DNA of 64,000 nt. Origin: Lutimaribacter pacificus. GTDB lineage: Bacteria; Pseudomonadota; Alphaproteobacteria; Rhodobacterales; Rhodobacteraceae. The DNA lies in the NCBI RefSeq assembly GCF_900142185.1, contig NZ_FQZZ01000008.1:114749-178748 (forward strand), read 5' to 3'. This document shows, piece by piece, positions 42,934-53,335 of the stretch. The notes under the pieces were generated by a model. The model did not search any database. It saw nothing but the letters and a program-made list of their open reading frames with translations, and was not told the origin of the DNA. The position numbers were made by a program, and so were the translations under genes. Positions within the stretch are counted from its first letter, which is position 1. Each line of letters begins with the position of its first letter.

Positions 42934-43976
42934 CTGAGCGCCTCAAACGGGTCTTCGGCGGCGATATCCTCGGCCCAGCCCAGGGTGTCCCAGCTATGTT
43001 TCATATGCTCGGGCAAGGGGGCGGTCACGGTGATTTCCTTGCGGGTGACGGGATGTTCGAACCGCATCATGCGGGCGTGCAGGTGCAGCTTTTTGGAGAT
43101 GATCCCGCCAAGCTGCGCGCCCCAGCCGTCGCCCAGGTTTTCCTGCCCCGAACCGCCGTATTTGCCGTCGCCGACGATCGGGTGACCGATTTCGGCCATA
43201 TGCGCGCGCAACTGGTGGGTGCGGCCGGTGATCGGCTCCAGCGCCACCCAGGACGCACGGCTGGCCACGCGATACAGCGTGGCATAAAGCGTATGCGCCC
43301 GTTTCGCGCCGGGCGTCTTGTCCATGTCGCGGGGATGGACGCACAGCATCTTTTCGCCCTCGCCCTGCGCGCCGTGCCCGCGGGCCTTGACCAGCCCATA
43401 GCGGATTTCGCCCAGATAGGGCGTGGGCACGCCTGCCACCAGCGCCCAGTAGATCTTGCGCGTTTCCTTGTGCCGCATCGCCGCGGTCAGCGCCTGCGCC
43501 GCCGCGCGGGTGCGGGCCAGCAACAGCACGCCCGATGTGTCCTTGTCCAGCCGGTGCACGAGGCGCGGCTTTTCCTCAAACCCGAAGCACAGCGCCTCGG
43601 CCAGCCCGTCCACATGCTTCGTCTGCTTGCTGCCGCCCTGCGTAGGCAGGCCCGGCGGCTTGTTCAGCGCGATGATGTGATCGTCCATGTAGATCACGCA
43701 GTCGCGGATCATCCGGGCATCGGCGTCCGAGACGCGGGTTTTCGCCTGCGGCGCCGGTTGCGTGCCCGGATCGGGCAAGGGCGGGATGCGCACCTGCTGG
43801 CCCGCCTGAACGCGGGTATTGGCCTTGACCCGGCCACCGTCCACCCGCAACTCGCCCTTGCGGCACATCTTTTCGACCATGCCTTGCGTGACCTGCGGAA
43901 ACAGGCGCTTGATCCAGCGGTCCAGCCGCTGATCGGCATCGCCTTCGGCGATGGTGACGGTCTGCACCCCGGTCAT
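42930..43976 (-). CDS. rluC: 23S rRNA pseudouridine synthase (RluA/RluC family)
   Basis: The 348-residue enzyme has an N-terminal S4 RNA-binding domain (DQRLDRWIKRLFPQVTQGMV) and a RluA-type catalytic domain with the active Asp in RLVHRLDKDTSGVLLLARTR, plus PITGRTHQLRAHMA. RluC-type enzymes modify uridines 955, 2504 and 2580 of 23S rRNA (E. coli numbering). The C-terminal tail (DTLGWAEDIAAEDPFEAL) is longer than in E. coli. It overlaps crcB by 4 bases. Confidence 0.9.
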   Translation of the reverse strand: MTGVQTVTIAEGDADQRLDRWIKRLFPQVTQGMVEKMCRKGELRVDGGRVKANTRVQAGQQVRIPPLPDPGTQPAPQAKTRVSDADARMIRDCVIYMDDHIIALNKPPGLPTQGGSKQTKHVDGLAEALCFGFEEKPRLVHRLDKDTSGVLLLARTRAAAQALTAAMRHKETRKIYWALVAGVPTPYLGEIRYGLVKARGHGAQGEGEKMLCVHPRDMDKTPGAKRAHTLYATLYRVASRASWVALEPITGRTHQLRAHMAEIGHPIVGDGKYGGSGQENLGDGWGAQLGGIISKKLHLHARMMRFEHPVTRKEITVTAPLPEHMKHSWDTLGWAEDIAAEDPFEALR

Positions 43977-44350
43977 TGAAACACCCCGCGCGTCATAAGC
44001 ATCGCCAGCACGATTGCACCCAGCGACAGGATCACCGATGCGGCGATGTAAAACCCCGCCTGCATGGTCTGGCCGCGCTCGATCAGGGTAATGGTATCCA
44101 GCGAAAAGGCCGAAAAGGTGGTGAACCCGCCCAGAACCCCGGTCATCAGCAGCGGCGCCAGCCGCGTCGCGTCCTTGTGCGCCAGCACCACGACCAGAAC
44201 CCCCATCAGGAACGAGCCCACGATATTCACCGCCAGCGTGCCCCAGGGAAATCCCGGCCCGATCAGGCGCATGGTTGCGACCCCGGTCAGATACCGGGCC
44301 GAGGCGCCGAGCGCGCCCCCGAGTGCAACCTGCCATAACGTGTGGATCAT
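43973..44350 (-). CDS. crcB: Fluoride ion channel CrcB/Fluc
   Basis: The 125-residue protein has four membrane helices and the Fluc signatures GGALGASARYLTG, FPWGTLAVNIVGSFLMG (Asn facing the pore) and GVLGGFTTFSAFSLDT (phenylalanine box). It exports fluoride as an antiparallel dimer. The ATG at 44350 follows CAGGGAG. Only about 47 bases separate it from rarA, and no fluoride-riboswitch-like element is visible. Confidence 0.93.
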   Translation of the reverse strand: MIHTLWQVALGGALGASARYLTGVATMRLIGPGFPWGTLAVNIVGSFLMGVLVVVLAHKDATRLAPLLMTGVLGGFTTFSAFSLDTITLIERGQTMQAGFYIAASVILSLGAIVLAMLMTRGVFQ

Positions 44351-44397
44351 GCGCGTCTCCCTGTGCGCTGCCCGCGCGAAAGTCAAGCCCGCAAGGG

Positions 44398-45714
44398 TCA
44401 GCCACCGCGTTTGGCGCGCAGGTTGACGAACCAGTCCAGCCGCTTTTTCAACTCGCGCTCGAACCCGCGTTCGACCGGCTGGTAGAACACCGGGCGCTTC
44501 ATATCCTCGGGAAAATAGTTCTGCCCGGAAAACCCGTCCTCGGCATCGTGGTCATAGGCATAGCCGGCACCGTATCCTTCGTCCTTCATCAACCGGGTGG
44601 GCGCGTTCAGGATATGCTTGGGCGGCGGTGCGCTGCCGGATTTCTTGGCCTGCGCGCGCGCCGCCTTGTAGGCGACGTAACCCGCGTTCGATTTCGGCGC
44701 CAGCGCCAGGTAGATCACCGCCTGCGCCAGCGCCAGCTCGCCCTCGGGGCTGCCCAGCCGTTCATAGGTTTCCCAGGCGTGCAGGCACACCGTCTGCGCC
44801 TGCGGATCGGCCAGCCCGATATCCTCGACCGCCATGCGGGTAACGCGGCGGGCCAGGAAACGCGGGTCTTCGCCCCCCTCCAGCATCCGCCCGAACCAGT
44901 AGAGCGCGGCATCCGGGTCCGAGCCGCGCACCGATTTGTGCAGCGCCGAGATCAGGTTGTAATGCTCGTCCCCCGACTTGTCGTATTTCGCCGCGCGCCG
45001 CATCAGGCGGGTGGTCAGCTGGTCGGTGTTCAGCTTGCCGTCGACCTTCCATGCCGCCACCTGCTCGATCAGGTTCAGCAGCGCCCGGCCATCGCCATCG
45101 GCCATTTCCAGCAACGCCTCGCGCGCGGGGCCGTCCAGCGGCAGGGCCTTGTCCAGCTCACGCTCGGCCCGTTGCGCCAGCAGTTCGAGGTCGGACAGTT
45201 CCAGCCGCTTCAGCACCAGAACCTGTGCCCGCGACAAAAGCGCGGCATTCAGTTCGAAACTGGGGTTCTCGGTCGTGGCGCCGACCAGCAGGATGGTGCC
45301 ATCCTCCATATGCGGCAGGAACCCGTCCTGCTGGGCCTTGTTGAAGCGGTGGATCTCGTCGACGAACAGCAGCGTGCCCTGACCGTTCGCATGGCGGTGG
45401 CGGGCGGCCTCGAACACCTTTTTCAGGTCGGCGACGCCGGTGAAGATCGCGCTGATCTGGACGAAATGCAGGTCGGTTTCGCGCGCCAGCAACCGCGCGA
45501 TGGTGGTCTTGCCCACCCCCGGCGGCCCCCAGAAGACGATCGAGGACAGCGCCCCCGAGGACAGCATGACGCCCAGCGGCGCCTCGGGGCCAAGCACCTG
45601 GTCCTGCCCGATCACCTCGTCCAGCGATTGCGGGCGCAGCCGGTCGGCCAGCGGGCGGGGGCCCTTCGCCCCGCCGCCGCCCGCATCGGGCACGGTATCG
45701 AACAGATCGCCCAT
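44398..45714 (-). CDS. rarA: Replication-associated recombination protein A (RarA/MgsA)
   Basis: The 438-residue AAA+ ATPase has Walker [14 protein letters not shown], Walker [15 protein letters not shown], sensor 1 [12 protein letters not shown], and a C-terminal tetramerisation part (GCYAY-like [19 protein letters not shown]). It acts at stalled replication forks, related to clamp-loader proteins. It begins 3 bases after the degP-like gene and precedes crcB. Confidence 0.94.
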   Translation of the reverse strand: MGDLFDTVPDAGGGGAKGPRPLADRLRPQSLDEVIGQDQVLGPEAPLGVMLSSGALSSIVFWGPPGVGKTTIARLLARETDLHFVQISAIFTGVADLKKVFEAARHRHANGQGTLLFVDEIHRFNKAQQDGFLPHMEDGTILLVGATTENPSFELNAALLSRAQVLVLKRLELSDLELLAQRAERELDKALPLDGPAREALLEMADGDGRALLNLIEQVAAWKVDGKLNTDQLTTRLMRRAAKYDKSGDEHYNLISALHKSVRGSDPDAALYWFGRMLEGGEDPRFLARRVTRMAVEDIGLADPQAQTVCLHAWETYERLGSPEGELALAQAVIYLALAPKSNAGYVAYKAARAQAKKSGSAPPPKHILNAPTRLMKDEGYGAGYAYDHDAEDGFSGQNYFPEDMKRPVFYQPVERGFERELKKRLDWFVNLRAKRGG

Positions 45715-45717
45715 GCG

Positions 45718-47097
45718 TCAGAGCCGCGCGCGCATGACGATGCGTTGCAGCCCGCGCTGCACATCCAGCGAAAGCGCGCGCATATCGGCCGAAAGCGCGC
45801 GGTCTGCATCCGCCGTGCTGGCGATCTCGTCGCCGTTCACGGCGCGGATGATGTCGCCCGGACGCAACCCGATGCGCGCGCCATAGGGCCCCGGTTCATC
45901 GACCAGCACGCCATCGGCGCCCAGCGGCAGGCCGTATTCGGCGATCACCGCGGGGTTGAGGTTGCTGACCACCAGCCCCGGCAGCACCGTCCCCTCGCCA
46001 AGCGCGCGCTGGTCGCGCGGCGGATCGTCGGGCGCGGCGATCATGGCGACCGTCACTGTCTCTTCCTGCCCGTCGCGCAGGCGGGTAACCTGCGCCTTGC
46101 CGCCCAGCCCGGCGACGGCCATGCGGAACACCATTTCGGGTGCGGAATTCACCGGCTCACCGTCCACCGCCGTGATGATGTCGCCGGGCGCGAAACCGGC
46201 GGTGAGAAACGGGCTGGCCGGGTGCAGGGCCGAGATCACGATGCCCTCGGGGACGGGCAGGCCCAGCGAGGCCGCGATATCGGCATCCACCGGCTGCCCG
46301 CTGACACCCGCCCAGGGTTTTTCGAACCGTTCGGCCCCGGCCTGCGCCTGGCGCACGAATTCGGCCACAAGGTTGGCCGGGATGGCAAAGCCGATTCCGT
46401 TCGACCCGCCCGAGCGCGTCAGGATCGAGGTATTGACCCCGATCAGCCGGCCCGCCGCGTCGATCAGCGCCCCGCCGGAATTGCCGGGGTTGATGGCCGC
46501 GTCGGTCTGGATGAAATAGCCGCGCGCATTGCCCCGCGCGCCCCCCGAGCGGGCAAGCCCCGACACGATGCCGCTGCTGACGGTCTGGCCCACGCCGAAC
46601 GGGTTGCCGATGGCCAGCACCAGTTCGCCCACCTCGACGCTGTCGCTGTCGCGCAGGGGCAGCACCGGCAGATCCTGCGCGTTCTCGACCTGCAGGACGG
46701 CCAGGTCGGCCTCTTCATCGCCAAGGATCACCCGCGCGCTGTATTCGCGGCGGTCGGCCAGAACCACGCGGATATCGGTCGCCTGCCCCACCACGTGAAA
46801 ATTCGACACCACCAGCCCGTCAGCCGACAGGATCACCCCCGACCCGAGCGAGTTCTGCACCCGTGGCCGTGTCTGGCCGAAATCGCGGAACAGGTCACGA
46901 AAGAACGGATCGCTCTGAAACGGGCTGACGCGCGATTCCACCACGCGCCGGGCATAGATGTTCACGACCGCGGGGGTCGCGCGTTTCACCAGCGGTGCGA
47001 AGCTGAGCGTGATTTCAGCCGGGGATTGCGGCACGCGCGGGGTTTCCGCCCAGGCGGGCACGGCAAGAACGATCAGGATCAGCAGGCTGCGGAGCAT
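45718..47097 (-). CDS. Periplasmic Do/DegP-type serine protease
   Basis: The 459-residue protease has a signal peptide (MLRSLLILIVLAVPAWA), a trypsin-like domain with catalytic His in VVSNFHVVG, Asp in DEEADLAVLQV and Ser in NPGNSGGALID, and two PDZ domains (residues about 250-340 and 370-450). It belongs to the periplasmic quality-control DegP/DegQ/HhoA group. The ATG at 47097 is set by the signal peptide. It leads an operon with rarA, crcB, rluC, the HAD phosphatase and ATP12. Confidence 0.92.
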   Translation of the reverse strand: MLRSLLILIVLAVPAWAETPRVPQSPAEITLSFAPLVKRATPAVVNIYARRVVESRVSPFQSDPFFRDLFRDFGQTRPRVQNSLGSGVILSADGLVVSNFHVVGQATDIRVVLADRREYSARVILGDEEADLAVLQVENAQDLPVLPLRDSDSVEVGELVLAIGNPFGVGQTVSSGIVSGLARSGGARGNARGYFIQTDAAINPGNSGGALIDAAGRLIGVNTSILTRSGGSNGIGFAIPANLVAEFVRQAQAGAERFEKPWAGVSGQPVDADIAASLGLPVPEGIVISALHPASPFLTAGFAPGDIITAVDGEPVNSAPEMVFRMAVAGLGGKAQVTRLRDGQEETVTVAMIAAPDDPPRDQRALGEGTVLPGLVVSNLNPAVIAEYGLPLGADGVLVDEPGPYGARIGLRPGDIIRAVNGDEIASTADADRALSADMRALSLDVQRGLQRIVMRARL

Positions 47098-47180
47098 ATC
47101 GGGCCTTCCTCTGTTCGGATGCTTCCCGATATGTCCGCGCATCGCCCCCATTGCAAGCCATCCGCCCCCGGCACCGCAAA

Positions 47181-47210
47181 AGAAAAGGCCCCGCCACATG
47201 TGGCGGGGCC
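47181..47210 (-). terminator. Intrinsic terminator of the rplQ transcription unit
   Basis: GGCCCCGCCAC (47187-47197) and GTGGCGGGGCC (47200-47210) form a perfect 11-base-pair stem; on the minus strand it is followed by TTTTCTTTT. It lies 24 bases after the rplQ stop codon and closes the ribosomal cluster. Confidence 0.9.
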
Positions 47211-47234
47211 CGGCCAACGGTCGAAACCGCGGGA

Positions 47235-47657
47235 TCATTCTTCGTCGGCGGCCTCTTCGGCGGCGACGCGGGCCTTGTCGGCGGCACCCTTGGCATCAAG
47301 GTCACGATCGACGAATTCGATGATCGCCATCGGTGCCATGTCGCCATAGCGGAAACCGGCCTTGAGGATGCGGACATAGCCGCCCTGGCGGTCCTTGTAG
47401 CGCGGGCCCAGAACGTCGAACAGCTTGGCCACGAGGGCGTCCTGCTTGAGACGCGATGCCGCCTGGCGGCGGGCGTGCAGATCACCACGCTTGGCCAGCG
47501 TGATCATCTTTTCCACGATCGGGCGCAGTTCCTTGGCCTTAGGCAGGGTCGTCTTGATCTGCTCATGCTCGATCAGCGAGCCGGCCATGTTGGCCCACAG
47601 GGCCTTGCGGTGTTCGTGGGTGCGGTTGAGGCGGCGATAGCCTTTTGCGTGACGCAT
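47235..47657 (-). CDS. rplQ: 50S ribosomal protein L17
   Basis: The 140-residue protein begins [20 protein letters not shown] and contains the conserved [20 protein letters not shown]. The C-terminal 20 residues ([18 protein letters not shown]) are the acidic/alanine-rich extension common in alphaproteobacteria. It is the last gene of the alpha operon (rpsM-rpsK-rpoA-rplQ) and is followed by a strong terminator. rpsD, which sits in this operon in E. coli, is absent. Confidence 0.96.
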   Translation of the reverse strand: MRHAKGYRRLNRTHEHRKALWANMAGSLIEHEQIKTTLPKAKELRPIVEKMITLAKRGDLHARRQAASRLKQDALVAKLFDVLGPRYKDRQGGYVRILKAGFRYGDMAPMAIIEFVDRDLDAKGAADKARVAAEEAADEE

Positions 47658-47787
47658 TGTCTTACTCCTTCGGTGCCCTCTACGGGCGGTTTTGCTTTGT
47701 CTGGCCGGCGATGCGTGTCACCGGCTCTCCTTGGGGCGTCATGCCCGGTTTTGCGGCTGGCCGGGCATCGCGCCCGGCCTTGCCAAA

Positions 47788-48804
47788 TCAGAACTGGTCT
47801 TCGAATTTCTTGGCCAGGTCTTCGATGTTGTCCGGCGGCCAATCCTCGACATCCATGCCCAGGTGCAGGCCCATGCCCGACAGCACTTCCTTGATCTCGT
47901 TCAGCGACTTGCGGCCAAAGTTCGGCGTGCGCAGCATTTCTGCCTCGGTCTTCTGGATGAGATCGCCGATATAGACGATGTTGTCGTTCTTCAGGCAGTT
48001 GGCCGAACGCACCGACAGTTCCAACTCGTCCACCTTCTTGAGAAGCAGCGGGTTGAATTCCAGCCCGTCGTCCTCGTCCTGGCGGCCAGCGGATTCGGGT
48101 TCTTCGAAGTTCACGAAGATCGAAAGCTGGTCCTGCAGGATGCGCGCGGCATAGGCCACCGCGTCCTCGGGCGTGACCGAACCGTCGGTTTCCACCTTCA
48201 GCGTCAGCTTGTCGTAATCCAGCACCTGCCCCTCGCGGGTGGGCTGCACGTCATAGCTGACCTTCTTGACCGGGGAATAGATCGCGTCGATGGGCATCAG
48301 GCCGATCGGCGCATCCTCGGGCTTGTTCTTGTCTGCGGCGACATAGCCCTTGCCGGTGTTGACCGTCAGTTCCATGTAGACATCCGCGCCCTCGTCGAGG
48401 TGGCAGATCACGTGGTCCTTGTTCAGCACCTCGATGCCGGCGCTGTCGCTGATGTCGCCGGCGGTGATGACGCCCGGCCCCTTGGCATTGATCGACAGGC
48501 GCTTGGGCCCTTCGACTTCCATGCGCAGGGCGACGCCCTTGAGGTTCAGAACGATGTCGGTCACGTCCTCGCGCACACCGGCGACGGACGAGAATTCATG
48601 CAGCACGTTGTCGATCTGCACACTGGTGATGGCCGCGCCCTGAAGGCTCGACAGCAGGATACGGCGCAGCGCGTTGCCCAGCGTCAGGCCAAAGCCGCGT
48701 TCCAGCGGTTCGGCGATAACGGTGGCCTGACGGGTCGGATCGTTGCCCGGCTTGACGTCCAGCTGCGTCGGCTTGATCAGCTCTTGCCAGTTCTTGTGGA
48801 TCAT
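47788..48804 (-). CDS. rpoA: DNA-directed RNA polymerase subunit alpha
   Basis: The 338-residue subunit has the N-terminal assembly domain ([20 protein letters not shown]) and the C-terminal DNA- and activator-binding domain ([20 protein letters not shown], then [19 protein letters not shown]) joined by a flexible linker. Length is as in relatives. The ATG at 48804 follows GGAGGGA. It lies between rpsK and rplQ. Confidence 0.97.
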   Translation of the reverse strand: MIHKNWQELIKPTQLDVKPGNDPTRQATVIAEPLERGFGLTLGNALRRILLSSLQGAAITSVQIDNVLHEFSSVAGVREDVTDIVLNLKGVALRMEVEGPKRLSINAKGPGVITAGDISDSAGIEVLNKDHVICHLDEGADVYMELTVNTGKGYVAADKNKPEDAPIGLMPIDAIYSPVKKVSYDVQPTREGQVLDYDKLTLKVETDGSVTPEDAVAYAARILQDQLSIFVNFEEPESAGRQDEDDGLEFNPLLLKKVDELELSVRSANCLKNDNIVYIGDLIQKTEAEMLRTPNFGRKSLNEIKEVLSGMGLHLGMDVEDWPPDNIEDLAKKFEDQF

Positions 48805-48916
48805 GCGTCCCTCCATTCCTGTTTCGTCCCCATGTCCAAAAGGCCGAAACGCCCGAGGTTGAAATGACGGACTGGGGCCGCGCGTTTCGCACAGCCCCAG
48901 CCATTGAAATGCTGGA

Positions 48917-49309
48917 TCAGACCCGGCGACGTTTCGGCGGGCGACAGCCGTTATGGGCAATCGGCGTCACGTCACGGATCGACGTGATGTTGAAGCCGAT
49001 GGCGGCCAGCGCACGCAGCGCCGATTCACGGCCCGAACCGGGGCCCTGCACTTCGACTTCCAGCGTCTTCATGCCGTGTTCCTGCGCCTTGCGGCCGGCG
49101 TCTTCGGCGGCCAGCTGTGCGGCGTAGGGGGTCGACTTGCGCGAGCCCTTGAAGCCCATGGTGCCGGCCGACGACCACGAGATCGCGTTGCCCTGCACGT
49201 CCGAGATCAGGATCTTGGTGTTGTTGAAGCTGGAGTTCACATGCGCGACGCCAGCTGCGATGTTCTTGGAGACCTTTTTCTTGCCCCCGCGACGGGTATC
49301 ACGTGCCAT
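48917..49309 (-). CDS. rpsK: 30S ribosomal protein S11
   Basis: The 130-residue protein contains [20 protein letters not shown] and [15 protein letters not shown] [13 protein letters not shown], with the basic tail [11 protein letters not shown]. It binds 16S rRNA at the platform near the Shine-Dalgarno helix. It is second in the alpha operon, 15 bases after rpsM. Confidence 0.97.
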   Translation of the reverse strand: MARDTRRGGKKKVSKNIAAGVAHVNSSFNNTKILISDVQGNAISWSSAGTMGFKGSRKSTPYAAQLAAEDAGRKAQEHGMKTLEVEVQGPGSGRESALRALAAIGFNITSIRDVTPIAHNGCRPPKRRRV

Positions 49310-49324
49310 TGCTGCGGACCTCCC

Positions 49325-49693
49325 TTACTTCTTCTTGCCGGCGATGGGCTTTGCGGGGCCCTTGCGCGTGCGTGCGTTGGTGTGGGTGCGCTGACCGCGC
49401 ACGGGGAGGTTGCGGCGATGGCGCAGACCGCGGTAGCAGCCCAGGTCCATCAGGCGCTTGACGTTCATCTGCACTTCGCGGCGCAGGTCGCCTTCGACGG
49501 TATAGTTGGCGTCGATATGTTCACGAACGGCCAGCACTTCGGCATCGCTCAGTTCGTTTACGCGACGGGCCGCGTCGATGTTGACGGCTTCGCAGATCGC
49601 CCGGGCCGATGCCGGGCCGATGCCGTGGATATAGGTGAGTGCGATGGGCACCCGCTTGTTGGTCGGGATGTTTACGCCGGCAATACGTGCCAC
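49325..49693 (-). CDS. rpsM: 30S ribosomal protein S13
   Basis: The 122-residue protein begins [20 protein letters not shown] and ends [20 protein letters not shown] and onward, with the conserved [16 protein letters not shown]. It contacts the 50S subunit and the P-site tRNA. It leads the alpha operon. The 191-base gap upstream (49694-49884) contains two small hairpins (GATTCCC/GGGAATC, 49794-49812, and a CCCGC/GCGGG one) that might form a leader; I see no clear S4-type pseudoknot. Confidence 0.97.
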   Translation of the reverse strand: MARIAGVNIPTNKRVPIALTYIHGIGPASARAICEAVNIDAARRVNELSDAEVLAVREHIDANYTVEGDLRREVQMNVKRLMDLGCYRGLRHRRNLPVRGQRTHTNARTRKGPAKPIAGKKK

Positions 49694-49884
49694 GTTATCT
49701 TTCCTTTCGTTGCGGTTCCGTAGTTCCAGAACCTTTTTTCACAACGGAGGCCCGAGGCTTTGCCATCGGGCCACAGCTGATGTCGAGGTGGTGGGATTCC
49801 CGCAAGGGGAATCACCCGCATGTGGCGGGATAGGGCTGAATAGGGGCAAAAGGTGGAAGCGTCAAGACCCCATCCCAAGATCAT

Positions 49885-50217
49885 TCAGACCTCGGTAACT
49901 TTCACCGCGTTCAAGAGCCGTTTGATAACGGCAGGCCAATAAATGAGATAGGCGAGGCCCAGCGTTACGATTGTCAGCAGGAACCAAACCAAAGCGTGGC
50001 CCAGAATATCGGCAAAGTTCACTTCGACCGAAAGCTTGCCGATTTTGATACCGTCACGGTCTGTCAGGTAGGTTCTGTTGATCGGTGCCTTCAGGAAATA
50101 GTAGGGCAACACAAACAATGCCAAACCAAGCGTGACTATGGAAAGCAAAATCCAGATTATGAGTTGGCCGATTGCCTCAGCTACCGAAAACTCGCACTTG
50201 AAACCGTTACCGATCAT
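49885..50217 (-). CDS. Two-helix-repeat membrane protein in a low-GC islet
   Basis: The 110-residue protein has two similar halves, each a hydrophobic helix pair-like stretch ending in a conserved pattern: IIWILLSIVTLGLALFVLPY and LVWFLLTIVTLGLAYLIYWP. A polar loop (KAPINRTYLTDRDGIKIG) lies between. Sampled rows of this gene are about 42-50% GC, far below neighbouring ribosomal genes, suggesting late acquisition. It lies between the adk terminator and the alpha operon, on the same strand. Function unknown; I do not assign a family. Confidence 0.7.
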   Translation of the reverse strand: MIGNGFKCEFSVAEAIGQLIIWILLSIVTLGLALFVLPYYFLKAPINRTYLTDRDGIKIGKLSVEVNFADILGHALVWFLLTIVTLGLAYLIYWPAVIKRLLNAVKVTEV

Positions 50218-50304
50218 TTATCCGTTTCCTTCCTCGTTGTTGTTCATCGCTCATTAACTCTGAGCGATTCCCGTTTTAGGAGAATTCAACAAGGAAGAAC
50301 ACGC

Positions 50305-50327
50305 AAAAAGCGCGCCCGAAGGCGCGC
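50305..50327 (-). terminator. Intrinsic terminator after adk
   Basis: GCGCGCC (50310-50316) pairs with GGCGCGC (50321-50327) around a CGAA loop; on the minus strand it is followed by TTTTT (50305-50309). It lies 33 bases after the adk stop codon and separates the secY-adk transcript from the low-GC gene and the alpha operon. Confidence 0.85.
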
Positions 50328-50359
50328 ATTTCGATACGACATTTACAAGGTCTGCAGGC

Positions 50360-51004
50360 CTACTGAAGCGCCCTGGCGATTTCCGCCTTCACGGCGTCGA
50401 TCTCGCCCAGGCCGTCGACCGTGGTCAGGTCGCCCTTGGCATAGTAATAGCCGATCAGCGGGCTGGTCTTCTTGTAGTATTCCATCAGGCGGTTGCGAAG
50501 GCTGTCTTCGTTGTCGTCCGCCCGGCGTTTGAACTCGGCCTTCTGGCCGCAATTGGTGCAGACACCGTCCGCCGGGATCGGCTTGGTGATGTCGTTATAG
50601 ACCTCGCCGCAATTGCCGCAGGTCGAGCGCGCGGTGATGCGGCTGACAAGCGCGTCGTCGTCCACCTTCATCTCGATCACGGCATCCAGCGTCTCGCCGG
50701 TTTCCGCCAGCAGGTCGGCCAGCGCATCGGCCTGGGCCAGCGTGCGCGGGAATCCGTCGAAGATGAAGCCGCCCTTCTTGTCGCCCTGCAGTTTCTCGCG
50801 GATCAGCCCGATCACGATCTCGTCGGTCACCAGTGCGCCGCGCGCCATCACCTCGGCCACGACCTTGCCCATCTCGGTGCCGCTGTCCTTGGCCTCGCGC
50901 AGCATGTCGCCGGTGGACAGCTGGATCATGTCGCGTTCGTCCACCAGGATACGTGCCTGCGTGCCTTTGCCCGCGCCCGGCGGGCCGAGAAGGATGATAT
51001 TCAT
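50360..51004 (-). CDS. adk: Adenylate kinase
   Basis: The 214-residue enzyme interconverts AMP, ADP and ATP. It has the P-loop [16 protein letters not shown]-site residues in [22 protein letters not shown] and a zinc-type LID (CGNCGEVYN, then CTNCGQK) in place of the usual polar LID. It overlaps secY by 4 bases, the classical secY-adk arrangement. Confidence 0.97.
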   Translation of the reverse strand: MNIILLGPPGAGKGTQARILVDERDMIQLSTGDMLREAKDSGTEMGKVVAEVMARGALVTDEIVIGLIREKLQGDKKGGFIFDGFPRTLAQADALADLLAETGETLDAVIEMKVDDDALVSRITARSTCGNCGEVYNDITKPIPADGVCTNCGQKAEFKRRADDNEDSLRNRLMEYYKKTSPLIGYYYAKGDLTTVDGLGEIDAVKAEIARALQ

Positions 51005-52362
51005 CGGCGTGCTGTCCCTTTTTTCCGCTTCTTGCCGCCCTTGCCGCGCAGCTGCGATTTCTCGATCAGCCCCTCATACTGGTGGGCAAGCAGATGGCTT
51101 TGCACCTGCTGGATCGTGTCCATCGTCACCGACACCACGATCAGAACCGACGTGCCGCCGAAATAGAACGGGATCGACAGCTGGCTGCGCAGGATTTCCG
51201 GCAGCAGGCAGACCGCGGCCAGGTAGGCCGCGCCCAGCACCAGAACGCGGTTCACCACGTATTCAAGGTATTCGGCAGTCTTCTTGCCCGGACGGACGCC
51301 GGGAACGAAACCGTTCTGGTTCTTCAGGTTGTCGGCCACCTCGTCGGGTTTGAAGGCGACGTTGAAGGTATAGAAATAGGCGAAGAACACGATCATCAGC
51401 GTGAAGAACGCCAGGTAAAGCGGCTGCCCCGGCCCGAAATAGGCCAGGATCGTCGACATGATCGGGTTGGTCTGGTTGCCCGAGAAGGTGCTGATCGTCG
51501 TCGGCAGCAGCAGCAGCGAGCTGGCGAAGATCGCGGGGATCACGCCCGACGGGTTGACCTTGACCGGCAGGTGGCTGGACCCGCCGTCATAGACCTTCAT
51601 ACCCACCTGGCGGCGCGGATACTGGATATGGATCTTGCGCAGCGCGCGTTCCATGAACACCACGAAGGCGATCACGACGATCACCATCAGGATCACGCCC
51701 ACGATCACCGCCGGGCTGAGCGCGCCCGAGCGACCCTGGCTGAGGAACTGCGCCAGCGCGGCGGGCAGTTCGGCGATGATGCCGACGAAGATGATCAGAG
51801 AGATGCCGTTGCCGATGCCCCGGGCGGTGATCTGTTCGCCCAGCCACATCAGGAACATGGTGCCGCCCACCAGCGTGATGACGCAGGAGGCGCGGAAGAA
51901 CAGGCCCGGATCGGTCACCAGGTCGCCGGTTTCAAGGCTGACGGCCAGGCCGTAGGCTTGCAGCGTGGCCAGGAACACCGTGCCGTAGCGGGTGTACTGG
52001 TTCATCTTCTTGCGGCCCTGCTCGCCCTCTTTCTTCATCTGCTCCAGCGCGGGCACCATCGAGGCCAGCAGCTGCACGATGATCGAGGCCGAGATATAGG
52101 GCATGATGCCAAGGGCAAAGATACCCATCCGCCCAAGCGCACCGCCGGTGAACATCGACAGGATGCCGCCAAGCCCGGCTGCCGCGCCTTCCATGAAGTC
52201 GCGCAATGCCTGACCGTCGATCCCCGGCACCGGAATGAAGGTGCCCAGGCGATAGACGATCAGAAGCCCGAGGGTGAAAAGGATGCGGTTGCGAAGATCG
52301 GTCGCTTTGCCAAGGGCGGCCCAGCTGGTGTTCGCCGCCATTTGTTCTGCTGCAGATACCAT
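51001..52362 (-). CDS. secY: Protein translocase subunit SecY
   Basis: The 453-residue channel protein has ten membrane helices, the plug-adjacent region and conserved loops such as [15 protein letters not shown] and QLTARG-like [17 protein letters not shown]. It forms the SecYEG translocon. The C-terminal basic tail ([14 protein letters not shown]) is unusually long and lysine-rich. It follows rplO with a 108-base gap and overlaps adk. Confidence 0.97.
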   Translation of the reverse strand: MVSAAEQMAANTSWAALGKATDLRNRILFTLGLLIVYRLGTFIPVPGIDGQALRDFMEGAAAGLGGILSMFTGGALGRMGIFALGIMPYISASIIVQLLASMVPALEQMKKEGEQGRKKMNQYTRYGTVFLATLQAYGLAVSLETGDLVTDPGLFFRASCVITLVGGTMFLMWLGEQITARGIGNGISLIIFVGIIAELPAALAQFLSQGRSGALSPAVIVGVILMVIVVIAFVVFMERALRKIHIQYPRRQVGMKVYDGGSSHLPVKVNPSGVIPAIFASSLLLLPTTISTFSGNQTNPIMSTILAYFGPGQPLYLAFFTLMIVFFAYFYTFNVAFKPDEVADNLKNQNGFVPGVRPGKKTAEYLEYVVNRVLVLGAAYLAAVCLLPEILRSQLSIPFYFGGTSVLIVVSVTMDTIQQVQSHLLAHQYEGLIEKSQLRGKGGKKRKKGTARR

Positions 52363-52470
52363 GCGGTCTCTCTCTAGCGCGAACGCCGCCCGACGCGTCT
52401 TCCGGCGTCAGGCGGCGTCATTTGGAAAACTGGGACCTATGTAAGCGGCGCGGTGGCCACCCACAACCCG

Positions 52471-52941
52471 TTATTCGGCTGCCTGCGCGGTTGTGACCGT
52501 CAGCGAACCACCGGCCTTTTCGACCGCAGCGATGGCGGATTTCGACGCGCCGGTCACCTCGATCGTCAGCTTGGCGCTGACATCGCCCTTGGCCAGAACG
52601 CGGACACCGTCGAGCTTGCGGCGCACCAGGCCGCTTTCGATCAGCGCATCCTCGGTGATCTTGCCGGCATCCAGTTTCTTCTCGTCGACGAACTTCTGGA
52701 TCAGGCCGAGGTTCACCACGGCGAATTTCTTGCGGTTGGGCTTGTTGAAGCCGCGCTTGGGCAGGCGCTGGTAGAGCGGCATCTGGCCGCCTTCATAGCC
52801 CTTGATGGCCACGCCCGAACGGGATTTCTGGCCCTTGATACCACGGCCACCCATCTTGCCCTTGCCCGAGCCCGGGCCACGGCCGACGCGCATCCGTTTC
52901 TTGGTGGCGCCTTCGTTGTCGCGCAGTTCGTGAAGTTTCAT
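52471..52941 (-). CDS. rplO: 50S ribosomal protein L15
   Basis: The 156-residue protein begins [20 protein letters not shown] and carries the Gly-rich [20 protein letters not shown] region and [15 protein letters not shown]. The ATG at 52941 follows CTTAGGAGAAG-type sequence. A hairpin (53082-53107) separates it from rpmD. Confidence 0.96.
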   Translation of the reverse strand: MKLHELRDNEGATKKRMRVGRGPGSGKGKMGGRGIKGQKSRSGVAIKGYEGGQMPLYQRLPKRGFNKPNRKKFAVVNLGLIQKFVDEKKLDAGKITEDALIESGLVRRKLDGVRVLAKGDVSAKLTIEVTGASKSAIAAVEKAGGSLTVTTAQAAE

Positions 52942-53081
52942 GTCGCTTCTCCTAAGCCGGAACCGACCCCGAAGCGAACGGGCCGGACGCGGCGTTTCTT
53001 GGTTATATGAGTCGTGGCGCAATCGGCCACCGGGGGCGTATAGACGGGACGGTTGTGCATTGCAAGTCCCGCAAAGGCAAA

Positions 53082-53107
53082 CGCCCCGGCCATTCCTGAC
53101 CGGGGCG
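53082..53107 (-). terminator. Hairpin between rpmD and rplO
   Basis: CGCCCCGG (53082-53089) pairs with CCGGGGCG (53100-53107) around a 10-base loop. On the minus strand it is followed by TTTGCCTTTGC, a weak U-rich tail. It lies 38 bases after the rpmD stop and may reduce read-through into rplO-secY-adk. rplO may have its own promoter in the 200-base gap 52942-53144. Confidence 0.55.
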
Positions 53108-53144
53108 CTCAATCTCATGCGCCGGACATTAGCCCGGCACCGGC

Positions 53145-53333
53145 TCAGCCGCGTTCTTCGACGATCTCGACCAGATGCGGGATCTTGGCGATCATGCCGC
53201 GGATTGCCGGGGTATCTTCCAGCTCACGCGTCTTGTGCATCTTGTTGAGGCCGAGCCCAACCAGCGTCTGGCGCTGCTTGGCGGGGCGGCGGATCGGGCT
53301 GCCGATCTGCTTGACGACGATGGTCTTGGCCAT
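53145..53333 (-). CDS. rpmD: 50S ribosomal protein L30
   Basis: The 62-residue protein [20 protein letters not shown] has the conserved [19 protein letters not shown]. The ATG at 53333 has GGAGG 8-9 bases upstream; the ATG at 53339 is too near that site. It overlaps the rpsE stop region. Confidence 0.95.
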   Translation of the reverse strand: MAKTIVVKQIGSPIRRPAKQRQTLVGLGLNKMHKTRELEDTPAIRGMIAKIPHLVEIVEERG

Positions 53334-53335
53334 GC

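Noticed and set aside
44351..44397. Fluoride riboswitch upstream of crcB
   Set aside because: The gap to rarA is only 47 bases and shows no match to the conserved fluoride-aptamer core. crcB is translated within an operon.
47788..49309. Missing rpsD (S4) between rpsK and rpoA as a deletion
   Set aside because: rpsD is commonly elsewhere in alphaproteobacteria, so its absence is the usual layout and not an anomaly.
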